Below, one piece after another: positions 1-8,118 of a stretch of 28,236 bases of DNA (its first letter is position 1; the number at the start of each line of letters is the position of its first letter). Below the pieces are notes generated by a model. It saw nothing but the letters and a program-made list of their open reading frames with translations, did no database searches and was not told the origin of the DNA. The stretch is from VMCP01 sp964592635 (GTDB lineage Bacteria; Bacteroidota; Bacteroidia; NS11-12g; UBA955). The translations under genes were made by a program, and so were the position numbers. The DNA lies in contig CAZQFZ010000022.1 in assembly GCA_964592635.1 (NCBI GenBank), positions 1 to 28,236 on the forward strand, given 5' to 3'.

Positions 1-1349
1 ACATCGGAACCACCAAAATCTGTGTGATTGTTGGCCAATTGGCTGAAAACAATAAACTCAACATTTTGGGAGTTGGAAAAGCTTCCAGTCAAGGGGGTGT
101 TTCCAGGGGAATGGTGGCGAATATTTCCACAGTAGTCAATGCTATAAACATTGCAGTAAAGGAAGCCGAGAAGCAAAGTCAAGTGAAAATCAATTCTGTT
201 TATGTAGGTATTGCCGGGCATCACATCAAAAGTTTGCAGCACCGAGGAACACTTACCAGAAGAAATGGAGACGACGAGATCAACCAAATCGAACTTACCA
301 ACCTCGAAAGCGAAATGGCCAATCTACAATTATCGCCTGGTTTGGAAATATTACATGTTCTACCTCAAGAATACAAAATTGATGGTGAAGATGGTATCCG
401 CGATCCAGTGGGTAGAATTGGTGTCCGTGTAGAATGCAATTACCACATCATTACTGGCGAAACCAGTCGCGCTAGAACCATAGGCAGAGCTGTTTCAAAC
501 TCCAATTTGGAAGTTGCAGATTTAATTGTCGAGCCCGTTGCCTCTGCTACAGCAGTACTTTCACAAGCGGAAATGGAAGCTGGAGTAGCTCTGGTTGACA
601 TCGGAGGAGGTACTACCGATATTTGCGTTTTCCAAAACGGATATATATCCCATACTGCAATTATTCCAATTGGCGGCGATAGAATTACCCGTGACCTGCA
701 AGAAGCGTTTGGAATTTTAAAGGAACAGGCAGAAGAAGTAAAAGTAAAATACGGTTCTTGCTTCCCCACAGAACAAATGCGAAATGAAGTGGTGGTGATT
801 CCAGGATTGCCTGGCCGTCAAAGCAAAGAAATTTCCGTTTATGCCATTTCACAAGTAATTCGCGCTCGAATGGAAGACATTATCCAAAAAGTGGATTTTG
901 AAATCCAGATGAGCGGTATATCCGAACGACTTCATGGTGGTATCGTGCTTACTGGTGGTGGCTCAAGCATGAAAGACGTAAGCCAACTTTTTAGCTTCTA
1001 TACCGGTTTGGATGTTCATACTGGTCGTCCAGGACAGCATTTAGGAAGAGGGCGTGTTGAAGAAGTGCGCAATCCTATGTATGCTACAGCCATTGGTTTA
1101 GTGATGACTGGTGTGGAAGTAGAATTAAAAAATGGTTCGCAATACCGCCCGAACGAAAAAATGATTCCTTTGGAGCAAAAAGGTGTTCCCCAACCAGAAC
1201 CTGCAATGCAAGAAGCCGCTGAAGACCATAAAGCGCCCAAAGACCAAAATAGACGTCCGAGTTGGGCAAGTCCATACCGCGGAATTAGTTTATTCAAAAA
1301 CTTCTTAAATACTTGGTTAGCAGATGATCAAGACGATTTCCAAAATTAA
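1..1349 (+). CDS. ftsA: Cell division protein FtsA, 5' truncated
   Basis: FtsA is the actin-like ATPase that tethers FtsZ filaments to the inner membrane and recruits the divisome. The frame is already open at the window edge: codons before the internal GTG at base 24 read (D)IGTTKICV, the phosphate-1 ATP motif found about ten residues after the true start, so only a short N-terminus is missing. Further motifs are phosphate-2 VDIGGGTTDICVF (bases about 595-635) and the adenosine motif LTGGGSSMKD (about 949-978). The C-terminus, after a polar linker, carries an amphipathic segment (RGISLFKNFLNTWL) that fits the membrane-targeting helix of the family. The stop lies 21 bases before ftsZ, so the two are almost certainly cotranscribed, the usual dcw-cluster arrangement. 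The family call is secure; the start lies outside the window. Confidence 0.97.
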   Translation, partial: IGTTKICVIVGQLAENNKLNILGVGKASSQGGVSRGMVANISTVVNAINIAVKEAEKQSQVKINSVYVGIAGHHIKSLQHRGTLTRRNGDDEINQIELTNLESEMANLQLSPGLEILHVLPQEYKIDGEDGIRDPVGRIGVRVECNYHIITGETSRARTIGRAVSNSNLEVADLIVEPVASATAVLSQAEMEAGVALVDIGGGTTDICVFQNGYISHTAIIPIGGDRITRDLQEAFGILKEQAEEVKVKYGSCFPTEQMRNEVVVIPGLPGRQSKEISVYAISQVIRARMEDIIQKVDFEIQMSGISERLHGGIVLTGGGSSMKDVSQLFSFYTGLDVHTGRPGQHLGRGRVEEVRNPMYATAIGLVMTGVEVELKNGSQYRPNEKMIPLEQKGVPQPEPAMQEAAEDHKAPKDQNRRPSWASPYRGISLFKNFLNTWLADDQDDFQN

Positions 1350-1370
1350 TGAACAATTAAAAAGACAATC

Positions 1371-2798
1371 ATGATGGAATTTCAACCAGATTTAACTTTA
1401 GATAGAATCATCAAAGTAATAGGTGTTGGCGGTGGTGGAAGCAACGCCGTAAATCACATGTTCAAGATGGGAATTGAAGGTGTAGATTTTTTTATTTGCA
1501 ACACCGACCATCAATCACTTCGTCATAGCGCAGTGCCCAACAGAATTCAATTGGGATTGAACCTAACTTCTGGATTAGGTGCAGGTTCCGACCCTGAAAC
1601 CGGAGAAAAAGCCGCCTTAGAAAGCAGCGAACAAATTAAAAGCATCCTTTCCGATGGAACACGGATGGTTTTTGTTACCGCGGGTATGGGCGGTGGAACC
1701 GGTACTGGTGCAGCCCCGGTGATTGCAAAAATTGCAAAAGAACTCGATATCCTTACCGTAGGTATTGTGACCCTCCCCTTCTCTGATGAAGGACCCAGAA
1801 GAATGAAACAAGCCGAAGAAGGTATTGCCAAGTTAAAACCCCATGTGGATGCTTTATTATCCATTTCAAATGATCGTATTGTGGATATGTATGGCGACCT
1901 CTCCTTCCTGGAAGCGTTCTCCGAAGCAGATAATATTTTGTGCACTGCAGCCAAAGGCATAGCCGACATTATTTCCAAATCCGGTCATATCAATGTAGAT
2001 TTTAACGACGTGAGAACAGCAATGAAAAATAGTGGGCAAGCATTGATGGGTACAGGTATTGCAAATGGCGACAGTCGCGCTCAAAAAGCCGCTGAAGCTG
2101 CACTTCGTTCGCCATTGCTGGATAATACAAAAATATTGGGTGCTCAGCACCTGCTGATCAATGTAGGTTTTGGTGCTAAAGCACCTTCAATGGCCGAAAC
2201 GAGAATGATCACTACTTACCTTCAAGATGAAGCCGGAAATGAGGCCAATTTAAAAATGGGTCTTACTTTTGATGAACGCTTGGAAGACAATATAAGCGTA
2301 ACGGTGATTGCCACAGGTTTTGAAGCCGCAAGAAAAACTCAACACATTCTTGAAGCCAATTTTCCTTTCGATCAAAAATCCAAATCTATGGCATCCAATG
2401 AAATTCAAATCGAATATGCCGATGATGCCGACGAAACTTTCGATATCGAAGATACCTACATCCCCGAAAAAAAGACGGCCAATACCATTGAAGATCTTTT
2501 TAAAACACCCATTGCGAGTGAAGATCGTTTTGCAAATTCCGCTGAACTCAATACCGTTCGCGAAATAAATAAATCAAACGAATTTCAAGATTTTCAAGGA
2601 AATAGAATTGAAAAGCAATCCGTTAAAGATTACGACATGAATATCCCTGCTTATAAGCGCAGAAATATTCAGTTGGAGATTGCTCCTGCTAGCAATGAAA
2701 ATCAAGTTTCTCGATTGACAATTACCGAAGCCGATTCAAATAACCCCCATGAATTTAAAATCGGGCCGAATCGTTTGCTTCACGATAATGTGGACTAA
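1371..2798 (+). CDS. ftsZ: Cell division protein FtsZ
   Basis: FtsZ is the tubulin-like GTPase that polymerises into the cytokinetic ring. The start is ATG at 1371; a second ATG follows directly. Visible motifs are the N-terminal GVGGGGSNAVNHM (residues 18-30), the tubulin signature GMGGGTGTGAAP (about 105-116), SNDRI (about 166) and the T7 synergy loop NVDFNDVRTAM (about 208-218), whose Asp completes the GTPase site of the neighbouring subunit. The globular part ends near residue 335. A charged, variable linker of about 100 residues follows, then a C-terminal tail ending LHDNVD, typical of Bacteroidota. Length (475 aa) is normal for the phylum because of the long linker. A GGGGATG-type motif (minus strand, 2459-2465) sits in the linker. 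It is followed by a rho-independent terminator, so it ends its operon. Confidence 0.98.
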   Translation: MMEFQPDLTLDRIIKVIGVGGGGSNAVNHMFKMGIEGVDFFICNTDHQSLRHSAVPNRIQLGLNLTSGLGAGSDPETGEKAALESSEQIKSILSDGTRMVFVTAGMGGGTGTGAAPVIAKIAKELDILTVGIVTLPFSDEGPRRMKQAEEGIAKLKPHVDALLSISNDRIVDMYGDLSFLEAFSEADNILCTAAKGIADIISKSGHINVDFNDVRTAMKNSGQALMGTGIANGDSRAQKAAEAALRSPLLDNTKILGAQHLLINVGFGAKAPSMAETRMITTYLQDEAGNEANLKMGLTFDERLEDNISVTVIATGFEAARKTQHILEANFPFDQKSKSMASNEIQIEYADDADETFDIEDTYIPEKKTANTIEDLFKTPIASEDRFANSAELNTVREINKSNEFQDFQGNRIEKQSVKDYDMNIPAYKRRNIQLEIAPASNENQVSRLTITEADSNNPHEFKIGPNRLLHDNVD

Positions 2799-2825
2799 GA
2801 AATAGTATTTCATAGTGTTTGTGGT

Positions 2826-2862
2826 GAAAGGGCCTCCTGGTAGTTTGGGGGCCTTTCTTTTT
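2826..2862 (+). terminator. Rho-independent terminator of ftsZ
   Basis: The stem GAAAGG/CCTTTC continues after one bulged G with CCTCC/GGGGG (one G-U pair), closes on a 9-base loop and is followed by CTTTTT-type U-rich sequence. It begins 27 bases after the ftsZ stop. The reverse orientation lacks a T tract, so it is a one-way plus-strand terminator. Confidence 0.85.
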
Positions 2863-2870
2863 AATTACTT

Positions 2871-3049
2871 TACCATTTCCCAACTTGAACCAACTAAAAC
2901 CTGAGGTAACAGGTAATGAAGTGGCTAGCAACTAACTACCATTTCCCAACTTGAACCAACTAAAACTGAGGTAACAGGTAAACAAGTGGCTAACAACTAA
3001 CTACCATTTCCCAACTTGAACCAACTAAAACCTGAGGTAACGGGTAATG
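2871..3049. repeat. 66-bp tandem direct repeat, 2.7 copies, intergenic
   Basis: Three head-to-tail units begin with TACCATTTCCCAACTTGAAC at 2871, 2937 and 3002. The first two units are 66 and 65 bp, the third stops after about 48 bp. Each unit contains the near-palindrome CCTGAGG and then GGTAACAGGTAA. Differences are a few substitutions and one missing C in unit 2. The array lies between the ftsZ terminator and the convergent glycosyltransferase gene and has no open reading frame of note. There are no unique spacers, so it is not a CRISPR. Confidence 0.9.
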
Positions 3050-3055
3050 GTTCAA
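3016..3055. repeat. Perfect inverted repeat in the last tandem copy
   Basis: TTGAACCA (3016-3023) and TGGTTCAA (3048-3055) are perfect reverse complements around a 24-base centre. The left arm is part of every tandem unit; the right arm exists only at the end of the third unit, where the array breaks off. Confidence 0.7.
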
Positions 3056-3071
3056 CAACAATAACTTACAT

Positions 3072-4337
3072 CTATTGCAATAGAGTTTTATACTCTGAAA
3101 CTACCTGATTCACCACTACCGAAACATCGTACGTGCTTACTGCCTTTGATCGTGCAGCCTTTGACAATTGCTCCCAATTGGGCTGCGACAGAATTATCAT
3201 CTCTTCCATGCTGTCAACATCCTTAGTTTCTACCACAAACCCGTTCACCGAATTGTCAATTAATTCTGGAATTCCGCCTACTTTAAAACCAAAACAAGGC
3301 AACCCACTACTCAAAGCTTCCATTACAGTAGTAGGTAAATTATCTTCAATTGCCGTGGTTACATATATGTCGGCAGCCTGATAATTTCTTAATATTTCTT
3401 GAATATTCGACTCAAAACCCACCCATTTGATAGGCAATTCGTTGGAAACGGGTTTTTCAAACTCCCTTCCAAGCACTAAAAACTGTGCAGCAAAATCCCT
3501 CTTGGTTAAATTTTGAATGAGTTCGAGAAAATACTCAAATCCTTTGGCAGGATTGTTCAAATTCGCCGCCGAGAACATGATTGTGGGCAGTACAGGATTC
3601 AAACCCAAATCTGTTCTTAATTTAAACTTATCTTCAGAATTTAAAGGTTTGAAAAAAGAAGTATCAATGGCATTGGGAATGGGTTTAATGGGCTTCATTT
3701 GGGGGGATGACATCATTTTGGATGTATTTCCAATTTCTGCCAACCATTTGCTCGGTGTAATAAAACGGATTTGACCACTGCCCCACAACCTCTCTTTTTG
3801 AGCATACCATTGCGTAGATTTATCTGGATTCCCGGGATTTTTCAAGAATTTACAATCATAACAACCTTGTTTTAGGTGGTCGCAACCCCAAGTGTAATAA
3901 CAGCCCCCAGTAACAGGCCATAAATCATGACAGGTCCAAATAAATTTTTTATCTAATTTCAATAGAGTTTCCAATCCTTTGAAAGAAAGAAATCCCTTAT
4001 GAACCCAGTGAAAATGAATAATATCGGCTTCCTGAACCAAGGGATGTTTTGAAATATCTATTCCACGTGAAGCATGATTGAATTGAAATCGAATTTGGGG
4101 GGAGGCTTCGTACTTCAAAAAATCCAATTTATCGGCAGCATGATTAAAAATAGCAATCCCTTTTTTCAAAGGAGTACGAGCCCATAGATTATAATTTCCC
4201 GCATTACCATCGAATACCAAATGCCTGGACTCCACCTCTGCTGAAAAGTTCAGTGCCTCATGCAAACGTTGGGCAACTACAAATGCACCGCCGGCAGTAT
4301 TGGCATTGATGTGTAGAACCTTAATTTTAGTTGGCAT
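3072..4337 (-). CDS. GT4-family glycosyltransferase
   Basis: Predicted GT-B fold retaining glycosyltransferase, 421 aa, cytoplasmic, likely acting in capsule, LPS or exopolysaccharide assembly; the sugar and acceptor cannot be read from sequence. The N-terminal Rossmann domain opens with VLHINANTAGGA, the nucleotide-sugar/acceptor glycine motif of GT4 enzymes. A central segment HDLWPVTGGCYY followed by several cysteines resembles the Cys-rich acceptor-domain motif of a common Bacteroidota GT4 subgroup. The C-terminal domain carries the EX7E signature EDNLPTTVMEALSSG. ATG start at 4337, no Shine-Dalgarno, as usual for the phylum. It stands alone, convergent with ftsZ; no polysaccharide locus surrounds it. 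A GGGGGATG motif (3702) and a 14-bp palindrome spanning the stop codon (3071-3084) lie within or at its ends. Confidence 0.92.
   Translation of the reverse strand: MPTKIKVLHINANTAGGAFVVAQRLHEALNFSAEVESRHLVFDGNAGNYNLWARTPLKKGIAIFNHAADKLDFLKYEASPQIRFQFNHASRGIDISKHPLVQEADIIHFHWVHKGFLSFKGLETLLKLDKKFIWTCHDLWPVTGGCYYTWGCDHLKQGCYDCKFLKNPGNPDKSTQWYAQKERLWGSGQIRFITPSKWLAEIGNTSKMMSSPQMKPIKPIPNAIDTSFFKPLNSEDKFKLRTDLGLNPVLPTIMFSAANLNNPAKGFEYFLELIQNLTKRDFAAQFLVLGREFEKPVSNELPIKWVGFESNIQEILRNYQAADIYVTTAIEDNLPTTVMEALSSGLPCFGFKVGGIPELIDNSVNGFVVETKDVDSMEEMIILSQPNWEQLSKAARSKAVSTYDVSVVVNQVVSEYKTLLQ
3702..3709 (+). repeat. GGGGGATG motif (6-G variant)
   Basis: TTCATTTGGGGGGATG, antisense within the glycosyltransferase gene, in a stretch encoding SSPQM between the two GT-B domains. 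One of nine exact copies in the window. Confidence 0.6.
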
Positions 4338-4345
4338 CGAACAGT

Positions 4346-4353
4346 CAAAATTA
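4346..4353 (-). promoter_or_regulatory. Possible -7 box of the GT4 gene
   Basis: Read on the minus strand this is TAATTTTG, matching the Bacteroidota TAnnTTTG box, 8 bases before the ATG. A second copy of the same 8-mer lies at 4381-4388. No TTG is placed at the right distance for a -33 box, so the call is weak. Confidence 0.3.
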
Positions 4354-4429
4354 GTTAAAAAGCAAACATTTAAATATTTACAAAATTATATACATCGGAG
4401 AAATCGTCACTGCCTTATACAAAGATTCA

Positions 4430-5728
4430 TCAAGGTGTATTCTTTTCCAATTTGGAATTTAACATCAACGCCAACACGAATACAACTAACATTAAAAAAC
4501 CACCCGCTAAATAGGGCAAGGCGAAATATTGTGCGTAAAGAATACCCGAAAACAAAGGACCCACGGCCCTAGCTAACGAGCCCATACTTTGCAAAATACC
4601 CATCATTTTACCCTGTGAACCAGCAGGAGAATGCATAGAAACCAAACTATTGATAGAAGGCATCAAAAAACCGTTCCCCAAAGCTAAAAATAGAATTGCC
4701 ATTATCTGAACAGGGTAAAACCACTCTCTTGTTGGCAAAGGAATGATACTTAATCCAACAGCAATGATTGGGGCACCCCAGATCAGCATACGTTTTAATC
4801 CTAATTTCTTTTGAAAAACCCCAATCAAACCTCCCTGCACGATGGCGCTAAAAATACCGATAATGCCAAATATATTCCCAATCGCCTTGGGCGACAATCC
4901 ATAATGCTCTTTCCATAAAACACTTGCGTTAATTTGCATCATCGAAAATGCCGCGATGTAAATGAAATTAATCAATAACAATTCACCCACTATTTCAACG
5001 CTCCAAACCGTTACCATCCCTTTAAATGTTTCAGATGGTTTGCGTTTCACCCCCGACTTTTCTTGAATACTTTCCGGCAAATATCTCCATGCCAATATCA
5101 AATTAATCACGCAAAGCATCGCTGAGAAAACACCCACATACTCCAATCCCATACCTCGTTTTATTGCCATACCCTCAGCAATCTGACGCTTTAAATCCAT
5201 AGGATTTAGTCCCTCAACAATCGGCTCAAGATGAATAGAATTCATTCCCCAATCGTAAAGCCATCCCCCAATAGGAGGACCAAATACAAAACCCAAACCA
5301 AAAGCCGCTCCAATTATTCCCATTTTTTTTGCTCTTTCTTCGGGGGATGTGATGTCTGCAATATAAGCTTGCGCTGCAGATATATTAGCACTTCCGAATC
5401 CCGAAACGATCCTGGATATAATTAACAAGGCGAAACTTGATGCAAAGCCAAACATCAAATAACCTATGGCATTGACTAAAATGGATCCCAAAATAATTGG
5501 GCGACGACCCAACCGATCGGATATTGAACCAAATATTGGGGCGAATAAGAACTGAATAACCGAAAATACAGCGGCTACCAAACCAACAGCAATATCGGGC
5601 TGTATTCCAAATTGTGATTCTGCTGCAAATTCCTTGGCCAAGTTGGGCAAAATGGGAATGATAATCCCGAAACCCAATAAATCTATGAATATCGTGAGAA
5701 ATAATATCGCAATACGTTTATCTTTCAT
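4430..5728 (-). CDS. MFS efflux transporter, TetA/TCR-like (DHA1)
   Basis: Predicted 12-helix inner-membrane proton antiporter of the DHA1 drug-efflux group, 432 aa. Helix 1 has the TetA-like LLGFGIIIPILP. Motif A, GSISDRLGRRP, lies between helices 2 and 3, and the antiporter motif C, GAAFGLGFVFGPPIGG, is in helix 5. The loop after helix 5 is about 40 residues longer than in typical TetA proteins (from WLYDWG to GLEYVG) and contains many charged residues; some Bacteroidota homologues may share this, which I cannot check. Substrate is unknown, and tetracycline resistance should not be assumed from the family name. It starts 65 bases after the preceding minus-strand gene and may be cotranscribed with it. 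Two GGGGGATG motifs (5262 minus, 5342 plus) fall inside. Confidence 0.93.
   Translation of the reverse strand: MKDKRIAILFLTIFIDLLGFGIIIPILPNLAKEFAAESQFGIQPDIAVGLVAAVFSVIQFLFAPIFGSISDRLGRRPIILGSILVNAIGYLMFGFASSFALLIISRIVSGFGSANISAAQAYIADITSPEERAKKMGIIGAAFGLGFVFGPPIGGWLYDWGMNSIHLEPIVEGLNPMDLKRQIAEGMAIKRGMGLEYVGVFSAMLCVINLILAWRYLPESIQEKSGVKRKPSETFKGMVTVWSVEIVGELLLINFIYIAAFSMMQINASVLWKEHYGLSPKAIGNIFGIIGIFSAIVQGGLIGVFQKKLGLKRMLIWGAPIIAVGLSIIPLPTREWFYPVQIMAILFLALGNGFLMPSINSLVSMHSPAGSQGKMMGILQSMGSLARAVGPLFSGILYAQYFALPYLAGGFLMLVVFVLALMLNSKLEKNTP
5262..5269 (-). repeat. GGGGGATG motif
   Basis: Read on the minus strand: CCTCCTATTGGGGGATGG. It is in the sense orientation of the MFS gene and encodes the GGW after motif C. 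Confidence 0.6.
5342..5349 (+). repeat. GGGGGATG motif
   Basis: CTCTTTCTTCGGGGGATG, antisense in the MFS gene, over codons for TSPEE. It lies only 72 bases from the oppositely oriented copy at 5262. Confidence 0.6.
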
Positions 5729-5793
5729 CTATTTTCTTTATTACTTCTTAATTCTAAATTAAAACTTAAACCAACTAACCAATTTGCATTTCA

Positions 5794-6270
5794 TTAAGCA
5801 GTCCATCCCCATTTTTTGCCTACCCAACTCTGAGAAATAGGTATATAAAATTGATTCCTCACCTGTTCCAAGTTTGTAACTAAAGAATCTATTATAAGAG
5901 TCTGAGCGTTGAAATTGCCAATTTGGATTTGTTCTTTCACCTGACTCAAAGTAAAAATTTCAGACGTATTGCAAAAGGCCCTCCAAATCAATTGTCGCTG
6001 AAAAAAATCAATTCCCGTTTCCTTCAGCAATCCAAAGGCCTTGTCAATACTGCATCCCGAAGGTGGAGCTTTAGTTTCATCTACTGCAATGATCACAATA
6101 GATTCATGTACAATTTCAAATCCTGCAGTAATTGATGTGCCGTGCGCTTTCCAATCGGATATAAAATGCAACAACTTCAGGTTCAGTTCAGTTATTTCTT
6201 CAGTAGTTAATAAGCGATTAGCTCCAAAGAACCATACGCGTGAATGTCCAGGTAAGTCGGGAATAATCAT
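5794..6270 (-). CDS. Conserved Bacteroidota protein, often mislabelled 'ABC transporter ATPase'
   Basis: A 158-aa soluble protein without signal peptide or membrane helix. It matches, from memory, a widely conserved Bacteroidota family of about 155 aa: SRVWFFGANR near the N-terminus, then SDWKAHG, a central VDETKAPPSGCSIDKAFG motif with one conserved Cys, and a C-terminal SWVGKKWG. Public records often call these proteins 'ABC transporter ATPase', but there is no Walker A, Walker B or ABC signature, so that name is not supported. Function is unknown. It sits 107 bases downstream of the CCG Fe-S protein gene; as I recall, these two are neighbours in many Bacteroidota, which hints at a shared redox role. 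The last codons overlap a four-G GGGGATG motif (5804-5810, minus). Confidence 0.85.
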   Translation of the reverse strand: MIIPDLPGHSRVWFFGANRLLTTEEITELNLKLLHFISDWKAHGTSITAGFEIVHESIVIIAVDETKAPPSGCSIDKAFGLLKETGIDFFQRQLIWRAFCNTSEIFTLSQVKEQIQIGNFNAQTLIIDSLVTNLEQVRNQFYIPISQSWVGKKWGWTA

Positions 6271-6377
6271 CTATTTTGGGCCTTTTTGGCTTAATTTCAT
6301 TGTTTATCAATACCGAAAGCACTTGTTCTAAGGGTTCATGACATGGGATTGTTGGATTTGAAAATCCAGATTTTGAA

Positions 6378-7151
6378 TTATTTACTTTCTGCTTGAATTA
6401 ATTCAGCGATATCTAAAACTTGGACTTGTTCTTCTTTTTCAAAGTGCTTCACACCATCTCGCATCATAGTCATACAAAACGGACAATTTACCGCAATGAT
6501 ATCCGCTTGCGTTTCCAAAGCTTCTTCTGCACGTTCTACGTTAACCTCTTTGTTGCCATTTTCCGCCTCTTTGAACATCTGTGCACCACCTGCACCGCAA
6601 CAAAAACCATTGGTTTTGCAACGTTTCATTTCTACCAAATCAGCATCCAATCGTTCAATAACCATTCTAGGTGCTTCGTAAATTCCGTTGGCTCTACCCA
6701 GATAACAACTATCGTGATAAACGATTTTCTTACCTTTAAATGCTCCACCTTCAATTGACAATCTCCCTGATTCTAACAACTCATTGATAAATTGAGTATG
6801 ATGCACAACATCGTAGTTACCACCCAAGCTTGGATATTCGTTTTTCAATGTATTGAAACAATGCGGACACGCAGTAACTATCCTTTTAATTCCATAACCA
6901 TTCAATAATTCTATATTCTGCATGGCTTGCATTTGGAATAAAAATTCGTTTCCTGCCCGCTTGGCTGGATCACCAGTGCACCCTTCTTCAGCGCCCAAAA
7001 TGGCAAATTCCACTTGCGCTTTTTGAAGAATTTGAGCAAATGCTTTACTCACACGTTGCGCTCGTTCATCGTAACTACCTGCGCATCCCACCCAAAAGAG
7101 CACTTCTGGTACGGTTCCTTCTTGAAGAAATGATTGAATGTCCCGAATCAT
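6378..7151 (-). CDS. CCG-domain Fe-S protein (HdrB/LutA-like)
   Basis: A 257-aa cytoplasmic protein with two cysteine-rich CCG domains, related to heterodisulfide reductase subunit B and lactate-utilisation protein LutA. The first half has VGCAGSYDER, EEGCTGDPAKR and TACPHCF; the second has DSCYLGR, NGFCCGAGGAQM and NCPFCMTMM. Such cysteine sets bind [4Fe-4S]-type or noncubane clusters and pass electrons. In Bacteroidota this short form normally follows a larger membrane or ferredoxin-type Fe-S partner. Here the upstream gene is a Usp-like protein instead, so the partner must be encoded elsewhere or be absent. ATG start at 7151; 109 bases separate it from the upstream gene and hold a GGGGGATG motif. 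Confidence 0.9.
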   Translation of the reverse strand: MIRDIQSFLQEGTVPEVLFWVGCAGSYDERAQRVSKAFAQILQKAQVEFAILGAEEGCTGDPAKRAGNEFLFQMQAMQNIELLNGYGIKRIVTACPHCFNTLKNEYPSLGGNYDVVHHTQFINELLESGRLSIEGGAFKGKKIVYHDSCYLGRANGIYEAPRMVIERLDADLVEMKRCKTNGFCCGAGGAQMFKEAENGNKEVNVERAEEALETQADIIAVNCPFCMTMMRDGVKHFEKEEQVQVLDIAELIQAESK

Positions 7152-7227
7152 GATATTTTATCGCAATTTCGGTAATATTCCTTGAATCTACAAAACGTAC
7201 TTTTCCAGCGTTTTTTTATTCGCTTTT

Positions 7228-7235
7228 GGGGGATG
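7228..7235 (+). repeat. GGGGGATG motif, intergenic
   Basis: TTATTCGCTTTTGGGGGATG, between the Usp-like and CCG genes and so free of any coding constraint. One of two intergenic copies. Confidence 0.6.
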
Positions 7236-7260
7236 CTTTTCTTATAGAAAACGATAGACA

Positions 7261-8064
7261 TTAATACCCTACTCCACCGGTACCAACTACTTCTTGGTAA
7301 GGCATAATCATCAGCGGATGAACACTGCTCTCACACAATTGCTGAAACGAAGATTTCTTAAATACTCCGTCAGCATTGCTCACTACAGAAATCCAACTAT
7401 CTAACAACATCTTAGCGCGTTCTTCAACCACTCCAATCATCGCATTGTCTTTTACTTCCAATTCTTCTATTTTATGCCTAACTTGAAGTTCAACCATTTT
7501 GTTGGCCGCTTGTATGCAATAAGTGTGTACATAGTGCTTGTCTTCCGAATCCGATGGTTTTGCCATTCCCAATATGAGAACTTGGCTAAAATAAGCCTTG
7601 GCCCATTCAGCTGTTCTAAAAAGTTTCTGACGTGTTTCCGATCGACCATCAAATGGCATCACGATGTTCTTAGGGTCCACCCAAGTTGATTTTTCATTTA
7701 GAAAAATCAAGGTGCTTTCAAAATTTCCAACCACCGAGTGCATTCCGCCACCCAGCAACCCTCCCTTTTCAGCAGGAGCGCATACCAAAACCATACTGGC
7801 CTTATCTTGCACCGCTGCCTTAGAAAGTGATTTCCATAAACTTCCATCTTGTAGAATGATCTCCAACTCAACGAAATACTTTGACTTAAAATCTTTTTTT
7901 GCCTTTTCACTGTCGCCTTGAATAAGATTGTAAGAATTTTCCGTTTGGACATAAGTAACAGCACAGCCTGATTTACGACCCAAGCTGGCAGCACCCTTTA
8001 AACCATTTTCCGGATTGAAGTTTTTGTCGATTGTAAAATAAATTTTTGTAACTTTTCGATCCAT
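7261..8064 (-). CDS. UspA-like / nucleotide-binding-fold protein
   Basis: A 267-aa soluble protein, weakly resembling a tandem universal stress protein. The N-terminal half starts KIYFTIDKNF, then AASLGRKSGCAVTYVQ, and contains SMVLVCAPAEKG; the second half has NIVMPFDGRSETRQ followed by an amphipathic helix and FSQVLILGMA, and ends with a strand SSVHPLMIMPYQE that resembles the last Usp strand (PVLLVP in the family). The ATP motif GX2GX9GS/T is not clearly present, so it may not bind ATP. I chose ATG at 8064; a TTG seven codons upstream (8085) is possible but less likely. It is divergent from the YCF48-like gene, with only 54 bases between them. Confidence 0.75.
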   Translation of the reverse strand: MDRKVTKIYFTIDKNFNPENGLKGAASLGRKSGCAVTYVQTENSYNLIQGDSEKAKKDFKSKYFVELEIILQDGSLWKSLSKAAVQDKASMVLVCAPAEKGGLLGGGMHSVVGNFESTLIFLNEKSTWVDPKNIVMPFDGRSETRQKLFRTAEWAKAYFSQVLILGMAKPSDSEDKHYVHTYCIQAANKMVELQVRHKIEELEVKDNAMIGVVEERAKMLLDSWISVVSNADGVFKKSSFQQLCESSVHPLMIMPYQEVVGTGGVGY

Positions 8065-8070
8065 AGGCAA

Positions 8071-8078
8071 TAAATTTG
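8071..8078 (+). promoter_or_regulatory. Possible -7 box of the YCF48-like gene
   Basis: TAAATTTG fits TAnnTTTG on the plus strand, 40 bases before the ATG at 8119. The nearest TTTG (8045-8048) is 22 bases upstream, slightly long. A small inverted repeat TTTAC-CTTA-GTAAA (8096-8109) lies in the leader. Confidence 0.35.
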
Positions 8079-8118
8079 GTTTCAAAATAAGTACATTTAC
8101 CTTAGTAAATCAATAATA

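Noticed and set aside
1547..1978. 143-codon minus-strand open frame inside ftsZ
   Set aside because: It mirrors the strongly conserved FtsZ core and has no features of a protein.
2826..2862. Bidirectional terminator also serving the glycosyltransferase gene
   Set aside because: On the minus strand the hairpin is followed by CACCACAAAC and not by a T tract.
2871..3049. CRISPR array
   Set aside because: The units are contiguous and about 66 bp long with no unique spacers, and no cas gene is near.
5794..6270. ABC transporter ATPase
   Set aside because: The name is common in public records for this family, but there is no Walker A, signature or Walker B motif in 158 residues.
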